Made by a program: the position numbers and the translations under genes. A DNA stretch of 64,000 bases from Telluria aromaticivorans (GTDB taxonomy: Bacteria; Pseudomonadota; Gammaproteobacteria; Burkholderiales; Burkholderiaceae_D), in assembly GCF_013003915.1 (NCBI RefSeq), contig NZ_JABAIV010000009.1:1-64000 (forward strand), in the 5' to 3' direction. The notes beneath the pieces are model-generated. The model made no database searches. It saw nothing but the letters and a program-made list of their open reading frames with translations, and had not been told where the DNA came from. Position 1 is the first letter of the stretch. Each line of letters opens with the position of its first letter. Of the stretch, positions 34,582 to 43,332 are shown piece after piece.

Positions 34582-34606
34582 AGTGTTCCCTTGTGCGCTG
34601 CGGGCA

Positions 34607-35275
34607 TCAGCCCAGCAGGTCTTCGACGTCGATCAGCCGCTGCGCGATCTCCGCCAGCTTCATGTTCTTGTTCATGGCCATGCTGCGCAGGCGCTGGTAG
34701 GCCTGTTCCTCGCTCAGCCCATAGCGCGTCATCACCAGGCCCTTGGCGCGGTCGACCACCTTCCGCTCGGCCAGCTTCTTGCGCGTGTCCAGCAGTTCGC
34801 CGAGCAGTTTTTGCTCGCGCCGGAAGCGCGCCAGCGCGACGTCGAGCACCGATTTCACACGCCCGGCATGCAGGCCCGCCACGATATAGGCCGACACCCC
34901 CGCATCGAGTGCGGCGTTCATGCTGGCCGGTGCGTCGTCTTCGGTGAACAGCACGATCGGGCGGCGCTCGTCGCGGGTGGCGATGACAATGTGCTCGAGG
35001 ATGTCGCGCGCATCGGATTCGCTGTCGACGATGATCATGTCCGGCTGGAGCTGGGCGATCCGCTCGGGCAGGAAGACGTCTGCCGGCAGCGAGGCGACCA
35101 GGTCATAACCCGATTCGAGCAGGCCGATGCGCAGCGCGGCGCTGCGGCGCGCCAGTTCGGCGAGGGCACTGTCTTGCTCACAGCCGCTCTCCCCGCCAGG
35201 TGCCGTGGCAGGCGCAGTGACCGGATTGACGACAACGATGCGCAGATGGGAGGGCGTACTGCCAGGCGATTTCAT
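34607..35275 (-). CDS. nasT: ANTAR-domain antiterminator NasT
   Basis: A 222-residue two-domain regulator: a receiver-like domain (about 10-150; LRIGLLESGYDLVASL, PDMIIVDSESD) and a C-terminal ANTAR domain (about 155-215; LLDTRKKLAERKVVDRAKGLVMTRYGLSEEQAYQRLRSMAM) that binds hexaloop hairpins in RNA. Released from NasS by nitrate or nitrite it would prevent termination in the narK leader. The N-terminal strand reads LRIVVVNPV instead of the acidic pair usual after it, and about 25 extra residues rich in A, P, G and E follow. No clear ribosome-binding site. Confidence 0.9.
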   Translation of the reverse strand: MKSPGSTPSHLRIVVVNPVTAPATAPGGESGCEQDSALAELARRSAALRIGLLESGYDLVASLPADVFLPERIAQLQPDMIIVDSESDARDILEHIVIATRDERRPIVLFTEDDAPASMNAALDAGVSAYIVAGLHAGRVKSVLDVALARFRREQKLLGELLDTRKKLAERKVVDRAKGLVMTRYGLSEEQAYQRLRSMAMNKNMKLAEIAQRLIDVEDLLG

Positions 35276-35514
35276 AACAGCATTGCATGCAAGATTCGCA
35301 CCACCCTATCCAGGAAGGCGCACCTGCCGCCCCGTTCATTCATCGTAGCAACAATGAGACATTCGCCGCGTCAATATCTTCAGCTTGGCGCGCGCGGCAA
35401 TTATTCATATTTCGTATCACTGGAATCACGAACCAAAAGTTTTCTTATGGCTAGAAGCTCCCTATACTGCAACGCAACATCCGGAGAAATCGTCGTCCCA
35501 ACAGGAGAATCACC

Positions 35515-35634
35515 ATGGCAGCAAGCACCCGCGTCATCCGCCGTCACTTCGCCACCGCCCTCTCGGCCGTGCGCAGCTTCTCGATCGAACTCTACGCTGC
35601 CCATGGCGGCTGGGCGCCGGTCGTCCGCGGCTGA
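35515..35634 (+). CDS. Very small protein, 39 residues
   Basis: MAASTRVIRRHFATALSAVR and on to a VVRG end, preceded by AGGAGA at a good distance (6 bases). A TATACT lies 45 bp upstream as a possible -10. The peptide is basic and amphipathic in its first half. No family recognised. The tiny ORF at 35637 starts 2 bp after its stop, suggesting a bicistron. Evidence is the ribosome-binding site and spacing only. Confidence 0.4.
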   Translation: MAASTRVIRRHFATALSAVRSFSIELYAAHGGWAPVVRG

Positions 35635-35636
35635 GC

Positions 35637-35744
35637 ATGAAGGCCCTCGACACGCTCGCTGTCGTCCTGGCCGCGCTCGTCATCGTGGGCCGCGTGCTCA
35701 TGTTCCTGCCGCGCTTGCCGAAGGAGCTGCGCAAGGTGGTCTAA
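35637..35744 (+). CDS. Very small single-pass membrane protein, 35 residues
   Basis: MKALDTLAVVLAALVIVGRV then a short basic tail (LPRLPKELRKVV). One hydrophobic helix covers residues 5-24 and positive residues follow, so the C-terminus is predicted cytoplasmic. Starts 2 bp after the preceding 39-residue ORF, consistent with translational coupling. No family recognised. Confidence 0.4.
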   Translation: MKALDTLAVVLAALVIVGRVLMFLPRLPKELRKVV

Positions 35745-35895
35745 GACCTTGCAGCGCGACGCGCTTTACCCTTGAAGCATTGCGCCGCAGCAGCCGTATG
35801 GATATGTATGGGCAGGCCGTACATACAGTAACCGTCCTCGCCATTCCTGGCGGACGGCCTTCCCGTATCCCTTTCCCGCATCGCAGGTGACTGCG

Positions 35896-35920
35896 CTAGA
35901 ATGCAATTCGCATTTTCTAG
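35896..35920. promoter_or_regulatory. Palindromic candidate operator before the S9 peptidase gene
   Basis: CTAGAATGC, AATTC, GCATTTTCTAG: an imperfect inverted repeat with two extra T in the right arm, located 40 bp before the peptidase start codon. It may be a repressor site overlapping the promoter. No regulator is encoded beside it. Confidence 0.35.
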
Positions 35921-35959
35921 CAAGAAAGCTATTCCCTTTCACCCGGTCCCCTATCTACG

Positions 35960-38317
35960 ATGCGTACACCTGCACTTACACTTTTCGCGGCACTGCTCGC
36001 GCTGCCGGCGGCGGCCTCCACGCCGATCACCCTCGACCAGGCCATGGCCCACCCCGACTGGATCGGCACCCCGGCGGAAACCGCCTGGTGGAGCTGGGAC
36101 AGCAAGCAGGTGTTCTACAAGCAGAAGCGCACCGGTTCGCCGGTGCGCGATACCTGGCAGGTAGCCCAGGGCGGCAAGCCGAAACTGGTGCTCGATACCG
36201 AATTGTCGAAGCTCGACGGCGCCGATGTCGTCTACAACCGCGACGGCACCCGCGCCCTGATGCTGCGTAACGGCGATTTGTTCGAGCGCGACCTGAAGAA
36301 CGGCGCGCTGGTGCAGATCACCCGCGGCGCCAGCAAGCTCGAAGCGCCGCAGTATTCGAGCGACGAGCGCAGCGTGCATTACCGCATCGGCACCGACTGG
36401 TACGCTTTCGATCGCGCCAGCCGGGTGGTCGGCCCGGTCGCGCTGCCGCGCGCCGCCAAGGACCCGGCGGTGAGCGAAGACGACCCGCTGCGCGACCAGC
36501 AGCTGCGCCTGATCACCACCCTGAAGCGCCAGAAGGACGAGCGCGACGCCCTGCGCGAGCGCATGAACGAGCAGCGCCGCCTCGATCCATCGCTGCCGCC
36601 GGCGCCGGTGTACTTCGGCGACAAGGTCACGATCGAAGGCAGCGTGCTGTCGCCCGACGGCCGCTGGCTGATCGTGGTCACCGCACCGAAGAACGGCGAC
36701 AAGGGCCGGGTCGGCAAGATGCCGCGCTACGTGACCGAGTCGGGCTACGAGGAATTCGACGACCAGCGCACCCGCGTGGGACGCAACATGCCGGCGCCGC
36801 ATGCACTCAAGCTGGTCGACCTGCGCACCAACAAGGTGCAGGACCTGTCCCTCGACGTGCTGCCGGGGATTACGACCGACCCGCTGGCCGAGCTGCGCGC
36901 CGCCGCCAAGAAAGACCCGCTCAAGGGCAACCGCCCGGTGCGCGTGATCGACGGCGCCGACGCCATCGAATGGAGCGCCAACGGTGCCAACGTCGCCGTC
37001 ATGCTGCGCTCGGTCGACAACAAGGACCGCTGGATCGCCACCGTCGACCTGGCAGGCGCCAAGCTCAAGCCCCTGCACCGCTTGAGCGAGCAGGCCTGGG
37101 TCAACTACGACAACAATGAATTCGGCTGGCTGCCGGACAACCGCACGCTGTGGTACCTGTCCGAGCAAACCGGCTATTCGCACCTGTACACCCAGGACGC
37201 GAACGGCGCTGCTCCTCGCGCCCTCACCTCGGGCAAGTGGGAAGCGTCGGAAGTGCGCTGGTCGCATGACGGCAGCGTCGCTTACCTCATGTGCAACCGC
37301 GCCACCCCGGGCGACTACGAAGTCTGCGCCGTGAATGCCAAGGACGGCGCGATCCGCGAAGTCACAAACCTCGACGGCGTCGAACGCTTCCGCCTGTCGC
37401 CGGACGAGCGCAAGCTGCTGGTGCACTACTCCGCCAGCTATACGCCGGTGCAGCTGGCCCAGGTAGCGGTAAGCGGCGGCGCGGCGACGAAGCTCACCGA
37501 CACCCGCAGCCTTGAATTCAAGGCGCGCCAGTGGATCGAGCCGGAATACGTCGCGGTGCCGTCGAGCGATGGCGGCGACCCGGTCTGGGCCAAGCTGTAC
37601 CGTCCGGCCCAGCTGGACCCGAACAAGAAATACCCGGTCGTGATGTTCGTGCACGGCGCCGGCTACCTGCAGAACGTCAGCAAGCGCTACCCGAACTACT
37701 TCCGCGAGCAGATGTTCCACAACCTGCTGGTCCAGAAGGGCTATGTGGTGCTCGACATGGACTACCGCGCCTCGAAGGGCTACGGCAGCAAGTGGCGCAC
37801 CGCGATCTACCGCCAGATGGGCCATCCGGAACTGGTCGACTACATCGACGGCGTCAACTACATGGTCGCCAAGCACCAGGGCGATGCGAAAAACGTCGGC
37901 ATTTACGGCGGCAGCTATGGCGGCTTCATGGCCTTCATGGGCCTGATGCGCGCCCCGGAGACTTTCAAGGCCGGCGCGGCCCTGCGTCCGGTGACCGACT
38001 GGGTGACCTATAACCACGAGTACACCGCCAACATCCTGAACACGCCGGACATCGACCCGCAGGCCTACAAGATCTCGTCGCCGATCGAATACGCCGACAA
38101 GCTGCAGGGCCACCTGCTGATCGCGCACGGCATGGTCGACGACAACGTGTTCTACCAGGACTCGGTACGCATGGCCCAGCGCCTGATCGAACTGAAGAAG
38201 GACAACTGGGAACTGGCGAGCTATCCGCTGGAGCGCCACGCCTACGTGCAGCCGGAAGCCTGGTACGACCAGTACCGCCGCATCTACCAGCTGTTCGAGC
38301 GCACGCTCAAGCAATAA
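35960..38317 (+). CDS. Secreted S9-family (prolyl oligopeptidase/DPP IV-like) peptidase
   Basis: A 785-residue protein with a signal peptide (MRTPALTLFAALLALPAAAS). Residues about 30-540 form a beta-propeller (repeated W/Y-containing blades such as VRWSHDGSVAYL and FRLSPDERKLLV). The C-terminal alpha/beta-hydrolase has S652 in GGSYGGFM, the acid at D727/D728 in HGMVDDNV and H760 in LERHAY. Predicted periplasmic or secreted, removing dipeptides or cleaving after proline; exact specificity unclear. The gene is monocistronic with a terminator 14 bp downstream. Confidence 0.9.
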   Translation: MRTPALTLFAALLALPAAASTPITLDQAMAHPDWIGTPAETAWWSWDSKQVFYKQKRTGSPVRDTWQVAQGGKPKLVLDTELSKLDGADVVYNRDGTRALMLRNGDLFERDLKNGALVQITRGASKLEAPQYSSDERSVHYRIGTDWYAFDRASRVVGPVALPRAAKDPAVSEDDPLRDQQLRLITTLKRQKDERDALRERMNEQRRLDPSLPPAPVYFGDKVTIEGSVLSPDGRWLIVVTAPKNGDKGRVGKMPRYVTESGYEEFDDQRTRVGRNMPAPHALKLVDLRTNKVQDLSLDVLPGITTDPLAELRAAAKKDPLKGNRPVRVIDGADAIEWSANGANVAVMLRSVDNKDRWIATVDLAGAKLKPLHRLSEQAWVNYDNNEFGWLPDNRTLWYLSEQTGYSHLYTQDANGAAPRALTSGKWEASEVRWSHDGSVAYLMCNRATPGDYEVCAVNAKDGAIREVTNLDGVERFRLSPDERKLLVHYSASYTPVQLAQVAVSGGAATKLTDTRSLEFKARQWIEPEYVAVPSSDGGDPVWAKLYRPAQLDPNKKYPVVMFVHGAGYLQNVSKRYPNYFREQMFHNLLVQKGYVVLDMDYRASKGYGSKWRTAIYRQMGHPELVDYIDGVNYMVAKHQGDAKNVGIYGGSYGGFMAFMGLMRAPETFKAGAALRPVTDWVTYNHEYTANILNTPDIDPQAYKISSPIEYADKLQGHLLIAHGMVDDNVFYQDSVRMAQRLIELKKDNWELASYPLERHAYVQPEAWYDQYRRIYQLFERTLKQ

Positions 38318-38330
38318 GCAAGCAGTCTCC

Positions 38331-38358
38331 AAAGGCGCCTCCGGGCGCCTTATTTCAT
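38331..38358 (+). terminator. Intrinsic terminator after the S9 peptidase gene
   Basis: AAGGCGCC and GGCGCCTT form a perfect 8-bp stem with a 4-base loop (TCCG), followed by ATTTC. The T-tract is short, so strength is moderate. Confidence 0.65.
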
Positions 38359-38469
38359 ACGGCGCCGCGTTCGTGGCGCCTTCTCCGCTGCGACGCCGGC
38401 GCGCTGCCGCAGGTCAAGGCGGTAAGATGAGGGCGCGCTTGCGCCTCCGTTCAACGACTGCAGGATCCG

Positions 38470-40713
38470 ATGCCGACCATGCCATTCATCCGTTACGCCC
38501 TGGGCCTGCTGCTCACGGCATCGATTGCCAACGCCGCTGCCCAAGAGCTCCCGGCCACGGGGGCCGTCTCCGTTGTCGATCCGGCCTATGTCGGGCTGCC
38601 GCAGGGCGGCGGCCTGGATGGGGAGCGCGTGGCCGAGCTTCGCTACGGGAAGGCGAAGGCCGCGGAAGCGCCCATGCCGCAGGAAGCCAGTCCGCCCACC
38701 CGCGTTCCGAACGCGCTGGCAACGATCATGGTCGAAGCTACCGGCGCGAGCAAGGATGCGCGACTGCCCCTCAGCTTCGGCCAGGTATTTGCGCCTGCGG
38801 CGCTCAAGCGCGGGGAACAGTTGCAGGCAGTGCTGGCCGACGGCAGCACGCTGCCGCTGCAGGCCGACATCAAGGCGCGCCATCCGGATGGTTCGGTACG
38901 CCACGCGGTCCTGTCGGCCGTCGTGCCGTCGCCGCAGCCGGGCAAGCCGCTCGCACTGGGGCTGGCCAAGGCGTCCCGCCCGGACCTGGCCAAGACCGGC
39001 AAAGGGCATGACGCCAGCCTCGATGCCCTCCTGCGCAGCGGTACCGACGCCCGGGTGGAGCTGACCCTCGATGGCAAGACCTATACGGCAGCCCTCGACC
39101 GGCTGCTGGCCACCGCCGCACCCACGCTGTGGCTCGATGGCCCCGTGACGCGCGAATGGCAGGTAGCAGGGCCTCTGGCAGGCCCCGGCGGCCAGCCCCA
39201 TCCGCACCTGGCGGCACGCTTCGCGGTCCGCTGGTATCCGGCGCTGGCGAAGGCGCGCATCGACATGACGATCGAGAACAACTGGGCGTACGCGCCCGCG
39301 CCGCAGAACTTCACTTATGACGTGCGGGTGAGCGTGGGCGGCAGCGAGGTGTACGCGAAAAAGGCCCTGACCCACTATCACCATGCGCGCTGGCGAAAGC
39401 TGTTCTGGACGGGCGACGCGCCCAAGATCCACCTGCGGCACGATACGCGCCAGCTGATCGCATCGCTGGCCGTGCCCAACTACGACCAGTCGGTAAAGGT
39501 CGATGAACGGACGCTGTCGCGCATGCATGCGCAGTGGACCGGACCGCAGAGCGAACCCATGGGCGTCGGGCTGGCACTTGCGGCCATGCCGACTACCGGA
39601 GGCCGGCCCGATATCGGCCTGCTGCCCGGATGGGCCGCCATGTACCTGCTCGGCATGGACCGCCGCGCCGGCGAAATGACCTTGGGGACCGCCTCGCTGG
39701 CGGGAAGCTGGTCGATGCATTACCGCGACGTGCGCACCGGCCTGCCCGTTAGCCTGCTCGACTTCCCCTACATGACCATCGTCGGCAATCCGGGCGATAC
39801 GCGCAATCCCGCTACCGGCAAGAGCGAACTATTCCCGGCCTGCGCCGCGCCCGGTGCCTGCAAGAGCCCCTACCAGCACGACATTCCCCACCAGCCTGCG
39901 TTCTCTTACCTGCCTTACCTGCTCACCGGCGACCACTACCACCTGGAAGAGCTCCAGTTCTGGGCGATGTACGACGTGATGGCGTCGAATCCCGGCTACC
40001 GCGACAACCGCAAGGGCCTGCTCCGGCCGGAGCAGGTGCGGGGCCAGGCCTGGGCTCTGCGCACGCTGGGCCAGGCCGCCTACATCACGCCCGACGGCCA
40101 TCCGCTCAAGCGCGACTTCCTGCAAATACTGGATGCCAACCTTGACTGGTACAACGCGACCTATACGCACAACCCGCAGGCCAATGCGCTGGGCATCATC
40201 GTCAACGGCTATGCGCTCGGCTACGCAGATGGGCGCGGCATGGCGCCATGGCAGGACGATTTCTTTACCTCCGCAGTCGGCCACCTGGCCGAACTCGGTT
40301 TCGCCAAGGCGCGCGAGCTGCTGGTGTGGAAAGCGAAGTACCCGGTGTCGCGCATGACCGGCAAGGGCATGTGCTGGATCAGCGGGGCCATGTACAGCAT
40401 GAACGTGCGCGACAATGCATCGGCGCCCTTCTACGCGGCCATCGGCGAGGCTTACCAGGCGAGCATCCCGCCGGAACTCCGGGCACTCCCCTGCGCGGGT
40501 TCGGAAATGGCGGCGGCGCTCAAGCTGCGCACTGGCGAGATGACGGGCTATTCGTCCGGCGACAGCGGCTATCCGTCGAACATGCAGCCGGCCCTCGCTT
40601 ACGCAGCCGACGCACTCGGCGAGGATGGGAAAAAAGCCTGGCGCCAGTTCATTGCGCGCAGCGTGAAGCCCGACTACGGCCTGGGGCCGCAGTTCGCGAT
40701 CGTGCCGCGCTGA
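38470..40713 (+). CDS. Large secreted protein, possible RIFT-barrel/alpha-toroid carbohydrate-active protein
   Basis: A 747-residue protein with a signal peptide (MPFIRYALGLLLTASIANAAAQ). After a low-complexity linker, residues about 80-330 look like beta-sandwich/barrel: LPLSFGQVFAPAALKRGEQL, VLADGSTLPLQADIKARHPDGSVRHA. This recalls the RIFT-barrel N-terminal domain of exo-rhamnogalacturonan lyase-like (YetA) proteins. The C-terminal half is helical (LPYLLTGDHYHLEELQFWAMYD, RGQAWALRTLGQAAYITPDGH), consistent with an alpha-toroid. No catalytic residues assigned. An ATG 9 bases downstream is an equally good start. Ends 3 bp from the convergent M20 gene. Confidence 0.6.
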   Translation: MPTMPFIRYALGLLLTASIANAAAQELPATGAVSVVDPAYVGLPQGGGLDGERVAELRYGKAKAAEAPMPQEASPPTRVPNALATIMVEATGASKDARLPLSFGQVFAPAALKRGEQLQAVLADGSTLPLQADIKARHPDGSVRHAVLSAVVPSPQPGKPLALGLAKASRPDLAKTGKGHDASLDALLRSGTDARVELTLDGKTYTAALDRLLATAAPTLWLDGPVTREWQVAGPLAGPGGQPHPHLAARFAVRWYPALAKARIDMTIENNWAYAPAPQNFTYDVRVSVGGSEVYAKKALTHYHHARWRKLFWTGDAPKIHLRHDTRQLIASLAVPNYDQSVKVDERTLSRMHAQWTGPQSEPMGVGLALAAMPTTGGRPDIGLLPGWAAMYLLGMDRRAGEMTLGTASLAGSWSMHYRDVRTGLPVSLLDFPYMTIVGNPGDTRNPATGKSELFPACAAPGACKSPYQHDIPHQPAFSYLPYLLTGDHYHLEELQFWAMYDVMASNPGYRDNRKGLLRPEQVRGQAWALRTLGQAAYITPDGHPLKRDFLQILDANLDWYNATYTHNPQANALGIIVNGYALGYADGRGMAPWQDDFFTSAVGHLAELGFAKARELLVWKAKYPVSRMTGKGMCWISGAMYSMNVRDNASAPFYAAIGEAYQASIPPELRALPCAGSEMAAALKLRTGEMTGYSSGDSGYPSNMQPALAYAADALGEDGKKAWRQFIARSVKPDYGLGPQFAIVPR

Positions 40714-40716
40714 CGC

Positions 40717-41955
40717 CTATTTGTCGGCAAGGAAGTCCAGCAGCGTGAGCGCCACCACCTTGGTGGCCTTGCGCAGGTCTTCCAGTTGCAAGTGTTCGTC
40801 GGCCTTCTTCGCATTCGATTCCGGCACCGTGCGCGGCCCGGCGCCATAGAGCACCGCGGGGATGCCGCGCTCGCCGTACAGGCGGGCATCCGCATACAGC
40901 GGCGTGCCCTGGGCCGGGATGTCTTCGCCGAGGATGGCGCGGCCGTGGCGCTGCAGGCTCGCCACCAGCTTGTCCGAGCCCGGCAATGGCCGCAGTGCAT
41001 GCGACAGCAGCAGGCGCCGGATTTCGAGCCGGATGCCCGGCATGCCGGCCACCGCGTCCTCGACCAGCTTGCGTACCTGCGCCTCTACGGCCACCGGGTC
41101 TTCTTCGGGAATCATGCGGCGGTCCATCTTCATGACCACCTTGCCCGGCACCACATTGGTATTGGTGCCGCCATCGATGCGGCCCACCAGCATCGTGGGC
41201 GAATCGATGCCGGGAACCTGTGACTTGATCTTCTTGAGATCCGGCAGCTGGCCATAGATCGCGTTCAGGATGCGGGTGGCGGCCTGCAGCGCATCCACCG
41301 CGGTCTCCGGCATGGCGCCGTGGCCGGCCTTGCCTTGCACCGTGATCTCGAGCTGCAGGCAGGCGTTGTGGGCGGTGACGATGTTGTAGCTGAAGCCCGC
41401 CGCGATCACGTAATCGGGCCTGGTCAAGCCCTGCTCCAGCAGCCAGCCGGGGCCCAGCAGGCCGCCGAATTCCTCGTCATAAGTGAAGTGCAGTTCGAGC
41501 GCGCCCTTGAGGCTCAAGCCGAGCGCTTCCAGCGCGCGCACGGCGAACACATAGGTGGCGAAGTCGCCTTTCGAGACGGCCGTTGCGCGGCCGTAGACGG
41601 CGCCGTCATGGATCTCGGCGCCGTAGGGTGGTTTGCTCCAGCCTTCGCCCGGCGGCACCACGTCACCGTGCGCGTTCAGCGCCAGCGTCGGGCCGCCCGC
41701 GCCATACGGGCGGCGCACGACCAGGTTGGTGATGCTCTCCATGCCGTAGTCGCGCACCGCTTGTTCAGGCACGGCGTGCTTCTCGGCCGTCCAGCCATAC
41801 TGCGTGAGCATGCCTGCCACCGCCTCCGCATGGGGCGCGTTATCCCCCGGCGGGGTATCGGTGGGGATGCGCACAACCTGCTGGAGAAAGCCGACTTCTT
41901 CGTCGAAGTGCTCGTCGATCCAGGCCAGCAGCCGTTCCTGTACTTGTTTGTCCAT
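40717..41955 (-). CDS. M20-family metallopeptidase/amidohydrolase
   Basis: A 412-residue di-zinc hydrolase. Metal-binding motifs: NAHGDVVPPGEGW, YDEEFGG and the late HLQLED region. The dimerisation domain (QLEITVQGKAGHGAMPETAVDAL) is intact. It lies 15 bp downstream of puuD on the same strand and is probably cotranscribed, so it may hydrolyse an N-carbamoyl or amide intermediate of purine breakdown. That is inference from context; the family also contains ordinary peptidases. Confidence 0.78.
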   Translation of the reverse strand: MDKQVQERLLAWIDEHFDEEVGFLQQVVRIPTDTPPGDNAPHAEAVAGMLTQYGWTAEKHAVPEQAVRDYGMESITNLVVRRPYGAGGPTLALNAHGDVVPPGEGWSKPPYGAEIHDGAVYGRATAVSKGDFATYVFAVRALEALGLSLKGALELHFTYDEEFGGLLGPGWLLEQGLTRPDYVIAAGFSYNIVTAHNACLQLEITVQGKAGHGAMPETAVDALQAATRILNAIYGQLPDLKKIKSQVPGIDSPTMLVGRIDGGTNTNVVPGKVVMKMDRRMIPEEDPVAVEAQVRKLVEDAVAGMPGIRLEIRRLLLSHALRPLPGSDKLVASLQRHGRAILGEDIPAQGTPLYADARLYGERGIPAVLYGAGPRTVPESNAKKADEHLQLEDLRKATKVVALTLLDFLADK

Positions 41956-41970
41956 GTGTTTTTTCCCGGC

Positions 41971-43203
41971 TTATTTTCCAGTTTTCGCGCCGGCTTCGAA
42001 CCAGGCGCCGACCTGCGCCCGCTCGGCATCGGTCATGTTGGTGAGATTCGCCAGCGGCATGGCCTTCAGCTGCACCGTCTGCTGGTAGATGCGCAGCGCG
42101 TTCTGGCTCACCAGTTCGGGCGTATGCAGCATGACGCCGGCCGGCGCCGTGGCAAAGCCCGCCTGGGTCGGCTGCTGCGCGTGGCAGGAGACGCAGCGCT
42201 GGTCCATGATGGTGCGAACCTGGGCGAAGCGCGCCGCCTCGTCCAGCCCTGCCGCGGCCCTGGCCTGCACGGGCGCCTTCGGCGCGATCGCCACCGCCAG
42301 CCCCAGGAGCAGGGCCACGCCGGCCGCCGGATACTTCCACTCGACCCGGCCCTTGTGGCGCAGGTTGAAGAAGTGGCGGATCAGCACCCCGGCCGCCATG
42401 ATCACGCCCAGCACTGCCCACGCGTACTCGTGGCGGTAGGTCATCGCATAGTGGTTGCTGATCATGATGAACAGCACCGGCAGCGTGAAGTAGTTGTTAT
42501 GCACGCTGCGCTGCTTGGCCTTGATGCCGTGGATCGGGTCGGGCTTTTCGCCAGCCATCATCGCATTCACCATCTTGCGCTGGCCCGGGATGATCAGCAT
42601 CGCCACGTTCGCCACCATCATGGTGCCGATCATGGCGCCCACATGCAGGTAGGCGGCGCGGCCGCTGAGGAGAATGCCCAGCACATAGCTGCTGGCCACC
42701 AGGAAGGCAAAGATCACGAGGCCGAAGGCCAGGTCGTGCTTGCCCAGCGGTGAGCGGCACAGCAGGTCATAAACCACCCAGCCAACCACCAGGCTCCCCA
42801 AACCGATGCCCACCGCCTGCCAGCTGCCCAGGTCTGCCACGCTGCGGTCGACCATCATCGCCTGCGCATTCAGGTAGTAGACGATGACCAGCAGCGCGAA
42901 GCCGGAGGTCCAGGTGGAATAGGCTTCCCACTTGAACCAGTGGAGCTCCTTCGGCAGTTCGCTTGGCGCCACCAGGTATTTTTGCGGGTTGTAGAAACCA
43001 CCGCCATGCACCGCCCACAGCTCGCCGGCCACGCCTTTTTTTGCGAGCTCGGAGCCGGGCGCAGGCGGTCGAATGGTGTTGTCGAGCCAGACGAAATAGA
43101 AGGACGCGCCGATCCAGGCGATGCCCGTGATGATGTGCAGCCAGCGCACAAGCATGTTGAACCATTCGAGCATATAGGGCCCGAGATATCCGAATACATC
43201 CAT
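41971..43203 (-). CDS. puuD: Urate hydroxylase PuuD (membrane-bound, cytochrome c-linked)
   Basis: A 410-residue protein with about eight membrane helices and a C-terminal cytochrome c domain (haem motif C337-V-S-C340-H341, distal MPLANLTNM Met). The N-terminal MLVRWLHIITGIAWIGASFYFVWLD segment is typical of PuuD, which oxidises urate to 5-hydroxyisourate and passes electrons to the respiratory chain. AGGAAG fixes this start over an upstream ATG. Divergent from a LysR-type regulator. Confidence 0.92.
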   Translation of the reverse strand: MDVFGYLGPYMLEWFNMLVRWLHIITGIAWIGASFYFVWLDNTIRPPAPGSELAKKGVAGELWAVHGGGFYNPQKYLVAPSELPKELHWFKWEAYSTWTSGFALLVIVYYLNAQAMMVDRSVADLGSWQAVGIGLGSLVVGWVVYDLLCRSPLGKHDLAFGLVIFAFLVASSYVLGILLSGRAAYLHVGAMIGTMMVANVAMLIIPGQRKMVNAMMAGEKPDPIHGIKAKQRSVHNNYFTLPVLFIMISNHYAMTYRHEYAWAVLGVIMAAGVLIRHFFNLRHKGRVEWKYPAAGVALLLGLAVAIAPKAPVQARAAAGLDEAARFAQVRTIMDQRCVSCHAQQPTQAGFATAPAGVMLHTPELVSQNALRIYQQTVQLKAMPLANLTNMTDAERAQVGAWFEAGAKTGK

Positions 43204-43271
43204 GGGGGCTTCCTGGTTGGCGGTATCCCTCGACAATACGGGATTTCCATTTCTGCAACATGAAACTTAGC

Positions 43272-43300
43272 GTATATTCGACATACCCAGATTGATATAC
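43272..43300. promoter_or_regulatory. Candidate LysR-type operator between puuD and the regulator
   Basis: GTATATTCGACATAC (43272-43286) is an interrupted palindrome of the T-N11-A class, and a second half-site ATATAC lies 10 bp on. Position in the 129-bp divergent intergenic region suits a LysR binding site controlling both directions. Confidence 0.5.
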
Positions 43301-43332
43301 CCGAACCCGTCTATCCAGTTGAGAGCACCTCG

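Noticed and set aside
35951..38332. 793-codon open frame opposite the S9 peptidase gene
   Set aside because: Mirror frame of a GC-rich gene, rich in H, V, Q, R repeats, without a start signal or recognisable motif.
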